From Psychroserpens ponticola (GTDB lineage Bacteria; Bacteroidota; Bacteroidia; Flavobacteriales; Flavobacteriaceae): a stretch of 64,000 nt of DNA. Positions 8,684 to 17,700 of this stretch are shown piece by piece. The stretch spans positions 1,995,001 to 2,059,000 of the forward strand of contig NZ_CP116221.1 in assembly GCF_023556315.2 (NCBI RefSeq), in the 5' to 3' direction. Within the stretch, counting starts at the first letter, position 1. Each line of letters starts with the position of its first letter. The notes under the pieces are model-generated. The model was not told the DNA's origin. It saw nothing but the letters and a program-made list of their open reading frames with translations, and made no database searches. The translations under genes were made by a program, and so were the position numbers.

Positions 8684-9265
8684 ATGAATGAACAGTTTAT
8701 AGAAGAAAAAACATTTAAAAAAAAGGACTTTTCGGAAAATGGACTTGAAAAAGGCGAATATGAATTATGTTCTTTTTTAAATTGTAATTTCTCGAATTCT
8801 GATTTGTCGAAAATTAGGTTTATAGACTGCGAATTTTATGACTGTAATTTAAGTTCAGCTCATATTTTACAAACAGGATTTCAAAATGTACTTTTTAAAG
8901 ATTGTAAAATGTTAGGTTTACAATTCGATAAATGTAACGACTTTGGATTTTTAATAAAAGTTGACAAATGCCAATTAAATCATTCGTCATTTTTCAAACG
9001 GAAACTTTCAAAATTTTCATTTCAGAAAACCAAACTTCAGGAAGTTGATTTTACGGAGTGTGATTTGAGTTTATCCGTTTTTGATGATTGTGACTTACAA
9101 AATGCAATATTCAAAAACACAAACTTGCAAAATGCTGATTTTAGAAGTTCTTACAACTTTTCAATTGACCCAGAAAATAACCAAATTAAAGGAGCTAAAT
9201 TTACTTTAGAAACGGTAGTTGGCCTTTTAACAAAATATAATATCAAAATAGAACCCAGCTTTTAG
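8684..9265 (+). CDS. Pentapeptide-repeat protein (C12)
   Basis: A 193-residue protein built largely of pentapeptide-like units (A/C-x-[FL]-x-x), such as CSFLNCNFSNSDLSKIRFID, CDLSLSVFDDCDLQNAIFKN and NLQNADFRSS. These repeats fold as a right-handed quadrilateral beta helix. Known relatives include DNA-mimic gyrase protectors (Qnr/MfpA), but most have no assigned role and the sequence does not decide. The ATG is 34 bp after R'; cassette ends are GTTATGTGC and GCACATAAC. Confidence 0.88.
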   Translation: MNEQFIEEKTFKKKDFSENGLEKGEYELCSFLNCNFSNSDLSKIRFIDCEFYDCNLSSAHILQTGFQNVLFKDCKMLGLQFDKCNDFGFLIKVDKCQLNHSSFFKRKLSKFSFQKTKLQEVDFTECDLSLSVFDDCDLQNAIFKNTNLQNADFRSSYNFSIDPENNQIKGAKFTLETVVGLLTKYNIKIEPSF

Positions 9266-9340
9266 AATACAATCGAGAATAGTGCTAATTACTGAAAATA
9301 TAGAAACGGACAATTTGAACTCTGATAAAATAATGCCAGC

Positions 9341-9472
9341 ACATAACAACGTGTATAATTAATTATTGTGAATTTCCGATTGGAAATTCCGCAGTAATTA
9401 ATTAACTTAGCTGCTAATCGGAAAATGACTTACGCCCTTTTCCGTAACTAATCATACACAAAACCGTTGGTA
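9341..9472 (+). repeat. attC13-like site (subtype II, inner hairpin inverted)
   Basis: R'' ACATAAC, R' GTTGGTA. The inner segment reads ATTATTGTGAATTTCCGATT and onward, the exact reverse complement of the same segment in the other subtype II sites, while the outer arms keep the normal orientation. Confidence 0.85.
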
Positions 9473-9882
9473 ACAATAGCTCCGAAATTGTAACTCCAAG
9501 TGATACAGAGTTACTATAATTACAACTTCGGAACTATTGCCACTCTTACTCTTAAAGTTGAAAGCTTACTCAAAATCTAAAACTCATTGTAGCGAAAAAA
9601 AGCCTGGTTTTCTTTTCGCGATTTTTTTTTTGAGGTTAAGGCACATTCACTAAAAAACTATTCTGAGAAAATTTTTATTTGAGTTTGAGAAAGCTTGCGG
9701 AAATAATCACTCAAATGTAAAAAGATGATCACTCAAATTCTTTATTTTAAGAGGAGCTTTAATCTAATTTGGTACAATTTTCTTTTATTAGAAAAATCTA
9801 TCATACATGTATGAAAACTTACTCCTGATCCAACACTCTAATCTGAATGTGATTACTCTAATGTGTCGCTACAGTTGCCAAC
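9466..9882 (+). repeat. Non-coding cassette, family B copy 2 (C13)
   Basis: Near-identical to 7516-7932, with the same 5' hairpin, terminator-like element and GTCGCTACAGTTGCC end. No gene seen. Confidence 0.78.
9592..9630 (+). terminator. Terminator-like hairpin in family B copy 2
   Basis: GCGAAAA/TTTTCGC stem followed by a run of T residues. Confidence 0.55.
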
Positions 9883-10007
9883 AACGTGTATAATTAATTA
9901 CTGCGGAATTTCCAATCGGAAATTCACAATAATTAATTAACTTAGCTGCTAATCGGAAAATGACTTACGTCCTTTTCCGTAACTAATCATACACAAAACC
10001 GTTAGCA
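9876..10007 (+). repeat. attC14-like site (subtype II)
   Basis: R'' TGCCAAC, R' GTTAGCA. Normal inner hairpin orientation. Confidence 0.85.
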
Positions 10008-10019
10008 AACATTACAAAA

Positions 10020-10679
10020 ATGAAAATATTAATTCTACTAATTTTGATGTTTTTTTCTTCAGTGAAAGTAATTTCACAAAACACAGACGCTGAATTATTT
10101 TTTAATGATGGTACTTCAATCATTGGCTACGGAATGATAGGCGATTTTGACAGAATCATGTTTAGAGTATCTTTAGATGATAAACCTGATGTTTGGACCG
10201 AACTAATGGTCAAAAAAATTATTTTTTATGGTTTTGAAATGAGTATAGAATTTCAATATGTAAAATTAAAACCCAATAGACCTCCTCTTTTGTTAGAAGT
10301 TATAGTTGACGAAGAAACAAAATTGTTTTCTGACACTAAAACTCACTATGTAACACAAAACCCAAATCCTAATCCTAATCCTAATCCTAATTATTACTCT
10401 AATAATCTTAATAATCCTAAATACAACCCTCATCCTATTAATGAAATTTTCGATAATGAGTATATGAATATTGCTTACGGTGAATACAAAACTTCAAAGA
10501 TATATGTACAAAAAGCTCAAGATGAATTCCCTTTTGCATTGACTGGTAATTTTAGAAAAAAAGCTAAAGATTACTTTTCAGATTGTGAAGTTTTAGTAAG
10601 CAAAATAGACAACGGAGAATTTAGAAAATCCACAGCGAAAGAAATGGTATACTATTATAATGATTATTGTTTAGAATAA
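10020..10679 (+). CDS. Secreted protein with Asn-Pro repeat (C14)
   Basis: A 219-residue protein with a signal peptide (residues 1-20, ILMFFSSVKVISQ). Residues ~35-105 look beta-rich. A low-complexity linker PNPNPNPNPN encoded by tandem CCTAAT units follows, then a helical C-terminal region (YKTSKIYVQKAQDEFPFAL). No family recognised; probably periplasmic or surface-exposed. The ATG is 19 bp after R'. Cassette ends GTTAGCAAAC and GTTTGCTAAC match over 10 bp. Confidence 0.75.
   Translation: MKILILLILMFFSSVKVISQNTDAELFFNDGTSIIGYGMIGDFDRIMFRVSLDDKPDVWTELMVKKIIFYGFEMSIEFQYVKLKPNRPPLLLEVIVDEETKLFSDTKTHYVTQNPNPNPNPNPNYYSNNLNNPKYNPHPINEIFDNEYMNIAYGEYKTSKIYVQKAQDEFPFALTGNFRKKAKDYFSDCEVLVSKIDNGEFRKSTAKEMVYYYNDYCLE
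10368..10391 (+). repeat. CCTAAT hexanucleotide repeat (x4)
   Basis: Four perfect tandem CCTAAT units inside the preceding gene, encoding Pro-Asn pairs. Such runs are prone to length change by slippage; the 6-bp unit keeps the frame. Confidence 0.9.
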
Positions 10680-10735
10680 TTATTTTCTACAGCCTAATTA
10701 AAATAATAATATAAACCAAAGTTAAATAAAACGTT

Positions 10736-10867
10736 TGCTAACAACGTGTATAACCAATTGCTTGGTCTGTGTTTACTTGGAAATTCCTACGGAATTTCCT
10801 CTGGTTCGGTTTCTTTTGCTAACTTAGTTCTCACCAACGCAACCAGCCATACACAAAACCGTTGCCA
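10736..10867 (+). repeat. attC15-like site (subtype I)
   Basis: R'' TGCTAAC, R' GTTGCCA. Confidence 0.88.
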
Positions 10868-10872
10868 CACAT

Positions 10873-11439
10873 TTGAGAAAAACATTGAAAATCAACAAAC
10901 CACATATTAAATTACATAAAATTAAAGGACAGCTTGTACTTGATATTGACACGTGGGAATTGAAAGATATTATTGAAGATTATTTGCGTGAGGAATGTGA
11001 TATCGATTACGAATATTATCAAGATATAAATCCTGAAAAGTCACAAACGCATTATGAAAGTTACCGGCTTTTCTTTTCCGACAATTATACTGAAAACCAA
11101 ATCGCAGGTGTTCTGAAAAAATACTCGGATAAGGAATTAATTGAAATTGTTGAATTTCAAAGGTCACAATCGAACGGAAAATTCTATTGTGAATGTTGCG
11201 GATATAACACGCTGAATGACAAACTAAACGGAACATATCTAATATGTACGACTTGTTATTGGAAAGATGACCCAATTCAATCGTCTGAACCAGATTATGA
11301 AGGTGGAGCAAATAGAGTTTCATTAAACCAAGCCAAACGGAATTTTTCGGAATTTGGAGCTTGCGAAAGAGATATGATTAAAAACGTGAATAAAGTACAT
11401 AAAGCCGACGTTAGAAATCCGAAATATAAAGTGGAATAA
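10873..11439 (+). CDS. CPCC-type cysteine-rich protein (C15)
   Basis: A 188-residue protein with a C-terminal zinc-binding-like region: CECCGYNTLN, then YLICTTCYWKDD, then PDYEGGANRVSLNQAK. This is the pattern of the Cys_rich_CPCC domain, common next to toxin-immunity genes. No in-frame ATG exists near the start. The TTG at 10873 lies within the conserved ATTTG motif that begins many cassettes, so I take it as start. Cassette ends GTTGCCACAC and GTGTGGCAAC. Confidence 0.78.
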   Translation: MRKTLKINKPHIKLHKIKGQLVLDIDTWELKDIIEDYLREECDIDYEYYQDINPEKSQTHYESYRLFFSDNYTENQIAGVLKKYSDKELIEIVEFQRSQSNGKFYCECCGYNTLNDKLNGTYLICTTCYWKDDPIQSSEPDYEGGANRVSLNQAKRNFSEFGACERDMIKNVNKVHKADVRNPKYKVE

Positions 11440-11446
11440 AAACGTG

Positions 11447-11581
11447 TGGCAACAACGTGTATAATTAATTGCTTTGGTCGTTACTTATTTGGAAAATTCC
11501 TTCGGAATTTTCTCGCGTTCGTTTTTGTTTACTAAATTAGTTGCTGAAACACGCAACTAACCATACACAAAACCGTTAGCC
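11447..11581 (+). repeat. attC16-like site (subtype IV)
   Basis: R'' TGGCAAC, R' GTTAGCC. Inner hairpin GGAAAATTCC/GGAATTTTC. Confidence 0.85.
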
Positions 11582-11590
11582 ACCATTTAA

Positions 11591-12160
11591 ATGAAAGCCC
11601 GAAAAAGAATTGAAAATATCGAAAATATTGAGTTTTTAAAACCTGATTTATTGGCAGAAATAAAACCAAATTTTGGACTTGGAGGTTTTAACTTTAATCA
11701 AAATATTAAGGACTTTGAACAGAATTGGACTTACTCATATTTTGAAAAAGAAATAAAAAACGGATTGAATTTTAAACTTGACGAAAACTACTTTTACTTA
11801 AGTATTAATACAAAAAATAACGAAATTCAATTTGATATAGATTTGTTTAGTGGAAAATTAAGCTCTATAATTTGTGGTAAAGGATACAAAGGTAAATTAG
11901 ATATTGGAGTTGGAATTGGAAGTTCAGTTAAAGACGCATTAAAAAAGGACAATAGTTTAGGATATAACTTGGATACTGATTGGATTGACAGAACACCTTT
12001 CGATGGTTTAATAATCCACGTTCCACAGAAATTGCAAACGAAATGTTGGGACTGTGCTTCAAGAGGAATTGAACTGCCTGATTTCGAAATTGAACAAATT
12101 GAACTAATTGATTTAGATTTCGCAAAAGAATTCTTCGAAGGAGAACTTTATTTTGAATAA
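11591..12160 (+). CDS. Hypothetical protein (C16)
   Basis: A 189-residue soluble protein with alternating hydrophobic strands (NYFYLSINTKNNEIQFDIDL, KLDIGVGIGSSVKDAL). It also has a CWDC motif near residue 152 (TKCWDCASRGIELPDFEIEQ). No signal peptide. Family not recognised; size and acidic character fit the small immunity-type proteins common in Bacteroidota accessory DNA, which is only an impression. ATG is 16 bp after R'; ends GTTAGCCACC and GGTGGCTAAC. Confidence 0.75.
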   Translation: MKARKRIENIENIEFLKPDLLAEIKPNFGLGGFNFNQNIKDFEQNWTYSYFEKEIKNGLNFKLDENYFYLSINTKNNEIQFDIDLFSGKLSSIICGKGYKGKLDIGVGIGSSVKDALKKDNSLGYNLDTDWIDRTPFDGLIIHVPQKLQTKCWDCASRGIELPDFEIEQIELIDLDFAKEFFEGELYFE

Positions 12161-12168
12161 AAAACGGT

Positions 12169-12301
12169 GGCTAACAACGTGTATAACCAATTGCTTGGTT
12201 TGTGTGTACTCGGAAAATCCTGCGGATTTTCCTACTAGTTCGTTTCTTTTTGCTAACTTAGTTCCTGCCAACGCAACAAGCCATACACAAACACGTTGTG
12301 T
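12169..12301 (+). repeat. attC17-like site (subtype I)
   Basis: R'' GGCTAAC, R' GTTGTGT. Inner hairpin GGAAAATCC/GGATTTTCC. Confidence 0.88.
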
Positions 12302-12371
12302 GTCATTAAAAAAAAATGTAAACTGTAATCAATAATTTAATTCAAAAAACAGACAAGGAAACATATTAAAT

Positions 12372-13505
12372 ATGGAAAAAAGAGACTTTATTAAATTAAT
12401 GGGCTTAGGTTTATCATCAGCTTTTGTTTCCCCTTTATTATTCGCTTCAAGTAGCAATCAGAATGTCCCTTCGTATCTAAAAGGCTATGAGCAATTGTAT
12501 TTAGAAAATCCTCGAAAAGCAGCATTAGAGTTTTTTAAAAACGCAAAATTTGGATTGTTCATACATTATGGATTGTATAGTCTATTAGAAGGTGTTTGGC
12601 AAGGGAAAAATTCTAAACCTTCAGAATGGATACAACATCGTGGAAAAATACACGTAAAAGAATATGAGAAATTGACGTCAAAATTTACAGCTGAAAATTT
12701 TGATGCAGACTTTATTACAGATATGGCACTGGAGGCTGGAATGAAATACATTAATCTTACTACACGACACCATGATAGCTTTTGCCTTTTTGATACATTA
12801 TACACAGAGTTTAATAGTGTAAATAGCCCAGCAAAACGAGACTTGGTTGCAGAACTTTCAGAACAATGTCAGAAAAAAGGATTGGCTTTGTTTCTTTATT
12901 ATTCTCACGGAAGAGATTGGAGACATCCACACGCTCCGAACAATGAAGGTTGGGGAGGAGCAGCACGTCCAAAATATGAAATCAAAGAAAAATCATATAA
13001 ATATGGAGAAGAACATAATCTTCAAATATATGTTGACTTCATGAAAAATCAAATTACGGAACTCTTAACAAATTACGGACCTATAGCTGGAATCTGGCTT
13101 GATGGAATTGGAGTACCTAATAAAGGAAAAGGGAATAATAATAAAGAAATGTTTAAGTGTCAAGAACTATACGATCATATACATTCCTTACAACCTCAAG
13201 TATTAGTATCATATAAGCAAGGTTTATTAGGTACGGAAGATTTTAAAGCTCCAGAGCGTCATTTTAAGGGAGTATCAAATGTACCTCTTGAATTATGTGA
13301 TACATTACAGCCATATTCTTGGGGTTATGCAAAGAGTGATGATAAAGGACACAAAACCCCTGATAACGTAATGAAAATTTTAAAAGACGCTGAACAAAAG
13401 AATGCAAACCTTTTATTAAACACAGGACTACTCCCTGACGGCTCAGTACATGCAGATGATATAAAAACACTCAAGGAAGTTGGAAAGCGTTTACAAAAAG
13501 GGTAG
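12372..13505 (+). CDS. Alpha-L-fucosidase, GH29 family (C17)
   Basis: A 377-residue exported enzyme. The N-terminus RDFIKLMGLGLSSAFVSPLL is a Tat-like or Sec signal. GH29 landmarks are KFGLFIHYGLYS (about residue 60), TTRHHDSFCLFDT (about residue 135), LYYSHGRDW and PIAGIWLDGIG with the likely nucleophile Asp244. It would remove terminal fucose from glycans. It is shorter than many GH29 enzymes, lacking a separate C-terminal beta domain. The 77-bp leader leaves room for a promoter. Ends GTTGTGTG and CACACAAC. It is a rare metabolic gene in this array. Confidence 0.88.
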   Translation: MEKRDFIKLMGLGLSSAFVSPLLFASSSNQNVPSYLKGYEQLYLENPRKAALEFFKNAKFGLFIHYGLYSLLEGVWQGKNSKPSEWIQHRGKIHVKEYEKLTSKFTAENFDADFITDMALEAGMKYINLTTRHHDSFCLFDTLYTEFNSVNSPAKRDLVAELSEQCQKKGLALFLYYSHGRDWRHPHAPNNEGWGGAARPKYEIKEKSYKYGEEHNLQIYVDFMKNQITELLTNYGPIAGIWLDGIGVPNKGKGNNNKEMFKCQELYDHIHSLQPQVLVSYKQGLLGTEDFKAPERHFKGVSNVPLELCDTLQPYSWGYAKSDDKGHKTPDNVMKILKDAEQKNANLLLNTGLLPDGSVHADDIKTLKEVGKRLQKG

Positions 13506-13591
13506 AAGATTACAAGAAAATTATTCTACCTTTTAATGAAAAAATAAAATTATAGATATTGACGGAATAACAAAAACATGAAAATAACGCC

Positions 13592-13723
13592 ACACAACAC
13601 CGTGTATAATTCATTGCTAGTACTCGCCTACTTACGAAAATCCTCTCGGATTTTCTATTCGGTTTGTATTTGCTAAATTAGTTGCTGAAACACGCAACGA
13701 AATCATACACAAAACCGTTGTAA
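13592..13723 (+). repeat. attC18-like site (subtype III)
   Basis: R'' ACACAAC, R' GTTGTAA. AACACCGTG start; inner hairpin GAAAATCC/GGATTTTC. Confidence 0.85.
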
Positions 13724-13737
13724 AACATTAAAACTGA

Positions 13738-14649
13738 ATGGAGAAATTTCTAACTAACTACGGACTTTATAAAGTTTACACGCTTTTAGAAGACTACTAT
13801 ATTGGTAATCAAGATTTCACTGACCCAATTGATTTTGTTGGTAGAACATTTGAATATTGGTGTGAGAATGAACAAGCAAAAAAAACATTTGAATTAGATT
13901 TAGATGAGGCAAGAAAGGATTATTTTGGAAGTCAAAGAGCCGATTTAATACACGATGACCATTTCATTGATGGAAAACTAAACTTTACGTTTACCGCAAT
14001 TGGAAAATGCAAATCCTGCAATAATTATCACATTTATTTAGACTTGAATGTTTTTTCAGATAAACCTATTTCAAATATTATCGATAATGTAGACAACATT
14101 GCATTCCATAAACAGAATACAGAGCAACATCCAAATACTAATATCTACGCTCAAAAAGTTGGTGCATTTCCAGAAATTAAAAGAATCCCGAATAAAGTAA
14201 TAACTAATTACTTTGACCGAGAAACTAACCAATGGTATTTTAAAGGAATAAACGCTATCGACAAAAATTTCGGAATTGGTTCGTTTGCTTATTTTAGAAG
14301 AATAATCGAAAAAGAATTAATACATATAGTTGAGAGCATAAAATTATTACCTGACTCACATACTGCTGAAATTCAAATACTATTGGATAAGCACAATGAA
14401 AATCCGAAAGTAAGTACAATTTACGATAACATTTTTCAACACCTTCCAAACTCATTGAAAGTTCTTGGAGATAATCCTATTAAACTATTATATAATCAAA
14501 CATCAGAAGGACTTCATTCTTTGACCGAAAAAGAGTGTTTAGAAAAAGCAGAGAAAATATTAAAATTACTTGAATTTGTAATCAAGAAAATTAATGAAGA
14601 AAGGTCTGAAATTAAAGATTTGAAAGAAACAATTAAAGGTCTGAAATAA
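13738..14649 (+). CDS. Hypothetical protein with CxxC motif and C-terminal coiled coil (C18)
   Basis: A 303-residue soluble protein. A CKSC motif lies near residue 87 (IGKCKSCNNYHIYLDLNV). A helical segment GIGSFAYFRRIIEKELIHIV near residue 185 resembles DUF4145-type cores. The last 45 residues are a charged coiled coil (EKILKLLEFVIKKINEERSE). DUF4145-like proteins often accompany restriction or defence genes; the link here is tentative. ATG is 21 bp after R'; ends GTTGTAAAAC and GTTTTACAAC. Confidence 0.75.
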   Translation: MEKFLTNYGLYKVYTLLEDYYIGNQDFTDPIDFVGRTFEYWCENEQAKKTFELDLDEARKDYFGSQRADLIHDDHFIDGKLNFTFTAIGKCKSCNNYHIYLDLNVFSDKPISNIIDNVDNIAFHKQNTEQHPNTNIYAQKVGAFPEIKRIPNKVITNYFDRETNQWYFKGINAIDKNFGIGSFAYFRRIIEKELIHIVESIKLLPDSHTAEIQILLDKHNENPKVSTIYDNIFQHLPNSLKVLGDNPIKLLYNQTSEGLHSLTEKECLEKAEKILKLLEFVIKKINEERSEIKDLKETIKGLK

Positions 14650-14656
14650 TAACGTT

Positions 14657-14789
14657 TTACAACAACGTGTATAACCAATTGCTTGGTTCTAGCCTACTTG
14701 GAAATTCCTAACGGAATTTCCTCTGGTTCGTTTTCTTTTGTTAACTTAGTTCCAGCCAACGCAACCAGCCATACACAAAACCGTTGTAG
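14657..14789 (+). repeat. attC19-like site (subtype I)
   Basis: R'' TTACAAC, R' GTTGTAG. Confidence 0.88.
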
Positions 14790-14801
14790 TGCATTTGAGG
14801 A

Positions 14802-15440
14802 ATGAACGAAATTTCAATAAACATACAAGAAGAATTATTTAAAGTTTGGTTAGAAAAAGAACTTCTGCCGAATTTTGAAAAGTGGGTTTATGAATCAACT
14901 GAACTAAAAGAAAATTTAAATACGAATTTCTATTACGAACTTCTTTCTTTCAACTACAAGCAAAAAAATGCACATCCTGAATTAAAAAAACTTATTGAAA
15001 ATCAAATAAGTCAAAGCGACGTTGAAAAGTGGAAAATCACGAAAGATTTATTAAACGCAAAAAACCGAACTGAAAATCACTCAAAATCAATACGGAATTT
15101 TTATTCTCTTTATTGTAAAGGTTATGATTTTATGGACAATTTAGCATTCGATTATGGTTTGACTTTAGAATGTCCATATAGTTATTACAAAGCTGAAACT
15201 TTTGACGAACTGACTGAAAAACAAAAACAAACTTTAATAAACAAATGCTATCCAGATATTATTGTAGAAATTGAGAAAGTTTTAAACTGGATCGAAAACG
15301 GAAAAATAAAGCTAATCGGAGAAACGAATGAGTTCGGAAAATTAGAATATATAGACAACAGAAGTGATTTAGAAAAGAATAATTACAAAGAGAAAAACAA
15401 AGCTGTTGAAAAAGGAAATTGGTGGGAATTTTGGAAATAA
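14802..15440 (+). CDS. Hypothetical protein (C19)
   Basis: A 212-residue, mostly helical, highly charged soluble protein starting MNEISINIQEELFKVWLEKE and ending GNWWEFWK. There is no signal peptide or known motif; a CPYSYYKAETFDEL segment lies near residue 124. Function unknown. ATG is 19 bp after R' within the motif CATTTGAGGAATG. Ends GTTGTAGTGC and GCACTACAAC. Confidence 0.72.
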   Translation: MNEISINIQEELFKVWLEKELLPNFEKWVYESTELKENLNTNFYYELLSFNYKQKNAHPELKKLIENQISQSDVEKWKITKDLLNAKNRTENHSKSIRNFYSLYCKGYDFMDNLAFDYGLTLECPYSYYKAETFDELTEKQKQTLINKCYPDIIVEIEKVLNWIENGKIKLIGETNEFGKLEYIDNRSDLEKNNYKEKNKAVEKGNWWEFWK

Positions 15441-15449
15441 AAAACGCAC

Positions 15450-15580
15450 TACAACAACGTGTATAACCAATTGCTTGGTTCTAGCCTACTTGGAAATTCC
15501 TACGGAATTTCCTCTGGTTCGGTTTCTTTTGTTAACTTAGTTCTCGCCAACGCAACAAGCCATACACAAACACGTTGTGT
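15450..15580 (+). repeat. attC20-like site (subtype I)
   Basis: R'' CTACAAC, R' GTTGTGT. Confidence 0.88.
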
Positions 15581-15595
15581 GTAATTAAAAAAAAC

Positions 15596-15991
15596 GTGAG
15601 AAAATTAATTCTTATACTAATTGCAATATTATTTTTTTTGACCAATTGTTGTCAATCAAATAGTAATTATACAATAAAGGATTTATTGACAAATAAATCT
15701 TCTAAATATTGGATAATAAATTCAATAAATGATCGAAATGTCGAAATAGCAAAAACTAGAATTATTTGGAAATTTGAAATTAATGGAAAATATACTGATT
15801 ATCGATTGGAGGATGGAAATTTAAATTTATCAAAAAACGGAGATGAATTATATTCGAACTCTTATGAAGTTTTATCAAAAAATAAGATTAAATTAAATGG
15901 TTATGAATATAAATTAGTCAAACTAACTAAAGATAGTTTGATGGTTACAAATGATTATTACGATTATATTTTAGTAAATTACAATAGATAG
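15596..15991 (+). CDS. Small lipoprotein, lipocalin-like size (C20)
   Basis: A 131-residue protein with a lipoprotein-like signal (MRKLILILIAILFFLTNCC). I chose GTG 15596 because the next upstream start (TTG 15575) lies in the R' box and would not give a clean signal peptide. The mature part alternates strands ending YEYKLVKLTKDSLMVTNDYY, as in small lipocalin-like lipoproteins of Bacteroidota. Function unknown; probably envelope. About 70 bp without a gene separate it from attC21. Confidence 0.7.
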   Translation: MRKLILILIAILFFLTNCCQSNSNYTIKDLLTNKSSKYWIINSINDRNVEIAKTRIIWKFEINGKYTDYRLEDGNLNLSKNGDELYSNSYEVLSKNKIKLNGYEYKLVKLTKDSLMVTNDYYDYILVNYNR

Positions 15992-16061
15992 ATGCTGGTT
16001 TTATATTTAGAAAAGATTACTTCTATTAAAAAAATCGAAATGACTGAATTAATAAAACTAC

Positions 16062-16195
16062 ACACAACAACGTGTATAACTAATTGCTGGTCTTGTGTTT
16101 ACTCGGAAAATCCTACGGATTTTCCTAATGGTTCGGTTTATTTTGTTAACTTAGTTCCTGCCAACGCAACTAGCCATAACACAAACACGTTGTAC
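16062..16195 (+). repeat. attC21-like site (subtype I)
   Basis: R'' ACACAAC, R' GTTGTAC. The right L arm reads ATAACAC rather than ATACAC. Confidence 0.85.
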
Positions 16196-16202
16196 CACAT
16201 AT

Positions 16203-16892
16203 ATGAAAAACCGCAATCTGACATTGATAATTGGAATTTTAATCATACTTCTTACTTTTGAGGTAAATGCTCAGACATTTGAAATGAAGTCTAACAAAAA
16301 CAAAATTGAACAAGATTTTGTTCCATCCACTGAATTTAAGACTAAAATAGAAAATCAAGTCAAAAGCGAAAATGAAATCAATCTCATATTAGAAAAAGTA
16401 AAAGAAAATCAATATTCGATTTATATATTAAACAAATCTTCTGATTCGATAAAAATTTCTAAACAAGATTGGAGCTTATATTTAATACAGGAAGCTAAAG
16501 ACACAAGTGAAAAATGGAAACCAGTTGAATACTGGCAATACGCTTCTTGTGGAAATAGTTATTTATCAAATAAGCTTGAACCAAACGGAATTATAAAAAC
16601 GGAATCAATTGCCTATAATGGGAATTTTGAAACTGAAATAAGATTTAAGCTACTCAATGAAAATAAAGTCTACTATTCGAACTCAATTATTGGAAAAATA
16701 AGTGAAAATCAATTTAAACTACCAAATGACATAAAAACCAAGTGGCCAATTAGGATTATGGAAAAAACAATTTCTGAACAAACATTAAATGCAGTTATTT
16801 TCCTTAAACCAAACGGAATGGAAGATTTTAATAAAAAATGGGAAGCTTATTTAGAGAAAATGGCTGAATTAAGAAAGAATAATAAGAATTAA
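16203..16892 (+). CDS. Secreted protein of unknown function (C21)
   Basis: A 229-residue protein with a signal peptide (residues 1-23, LIIGILIILLTFEVNAQ). A central beta-rich part (YSIYILNKSSDSIKISKQDW, then an ALPHA/beta stretch with CGNSYLSNKLEPNGIIKTES) precedes a charged helical C-terminus. No family recognised; it is likely periplasmic. ATG is 14 bp after R'; ends GTTGTACCAC and GTGGTACAAC. Confidence 0.72.
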   Translation: MKNRNLTLIIGILIILLTFEVNAQTFEMKSNKNKIEQDFVPSTEFKTKIENQVKSENEINLILEKVKENQYSIYILNKSSDSIKISKQDWSLYLIQEAKDTSEKWKPVEYWQYASCGNSYLSNKLEPNGIIKTESIAYNGNFETEIRFKLLNENKVYYSNSIIGKISENQFKLPNDIKTKWPIRIMEKTISEQTLNAVIFLKPNGMEDFNKKWEAYLEKMAELRKNNKN

Positions 16893-16901
16893 AAATACGT
16901 G

Positions 16902-17033
16902 GTACAACAACGTGTATAATTAATTGCTAGTTCTAGCCTACTTACGAATATTCCTGCGGAATATTCTATCTGTGTTTTATTTGCTAAATTAGTTGCTTAA
17001 ACACGCAACTAACCATACACAAAACCGTTAACA
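16902..17033 (+). repeat. attC22-like site (subtype III)
   Basis: R'' GTACAAC, R' GTTAACA. Inner hairpin GAATATTCC/GGAATATTC. Confidence 0.85.
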
Positions 17034-17505
17034 ACAATAGTGCAAAAATTCAACAGTACTACTCTATTTGAACTATTGTTATTAATACAAAAATCTCAAA
17101 TTTCTCATTTAAGATTTTCGCTTTATCATTTTTTGGAGAACTAAACGCTTTTATGGTCTGGTTTTATTTATTAAGTTATTGCAAGGAAACTCTCATGAAA
17201 ATTGATCACTTAAATGGCAAACAATTTATTTTTAGAATAATATGCTTTATCATTTAAAATTGTTTTTTCGTAAGTCAGCCGAATTATCGCTTGCGTTCTG
17301 TATCGTTCTAAAATCCAAAAAAGGTGTTCGTTAGTATTCCTGTGGTGCAACCTAAATGCTATTATGGACTTTTCTCTTTTGCCAAATCAACGGTTTCTTG
17401 GGAGTATCAGCTAATGTTAGTTATAGCATTCTCTTTCGGTTGCTGTGAGCTATATAGTTAGTTCAGTGATTCACCAATGATTTGTTCTGCACTACAGTTG
17501 CTAAC
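17027..17505 (+). repeat. Non-coding cassette, family A copy 4 (C22)
   Basis: About 479 bp, same family as 1541-2018, all paired arms present. No gene seen. Confidence 0.8.
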
Positions 17506-17630
17506 AACGTGTATAATTAATTACTGCGGAATTTCCAATCGGAAATTCACAATAATTAATTAACTTAGCTGCTAATCGGAAAATGACTTACGTCCTTTTC
17601 CGTAACTAATCATACACAAAACCGTTGTGT
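17499..17630 (+). repeat. attC23-like site (subtype II)
   Basis: R'' TGCTAAC, R' GTTGTGT. Confidence 0.85.
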
Positions 17631-17700
17631 TCAATTTTAAAAAGAAACTTTTGTAACAATTTATTGATTCTCATTACCTATAATTAATCAATCCAATTTA

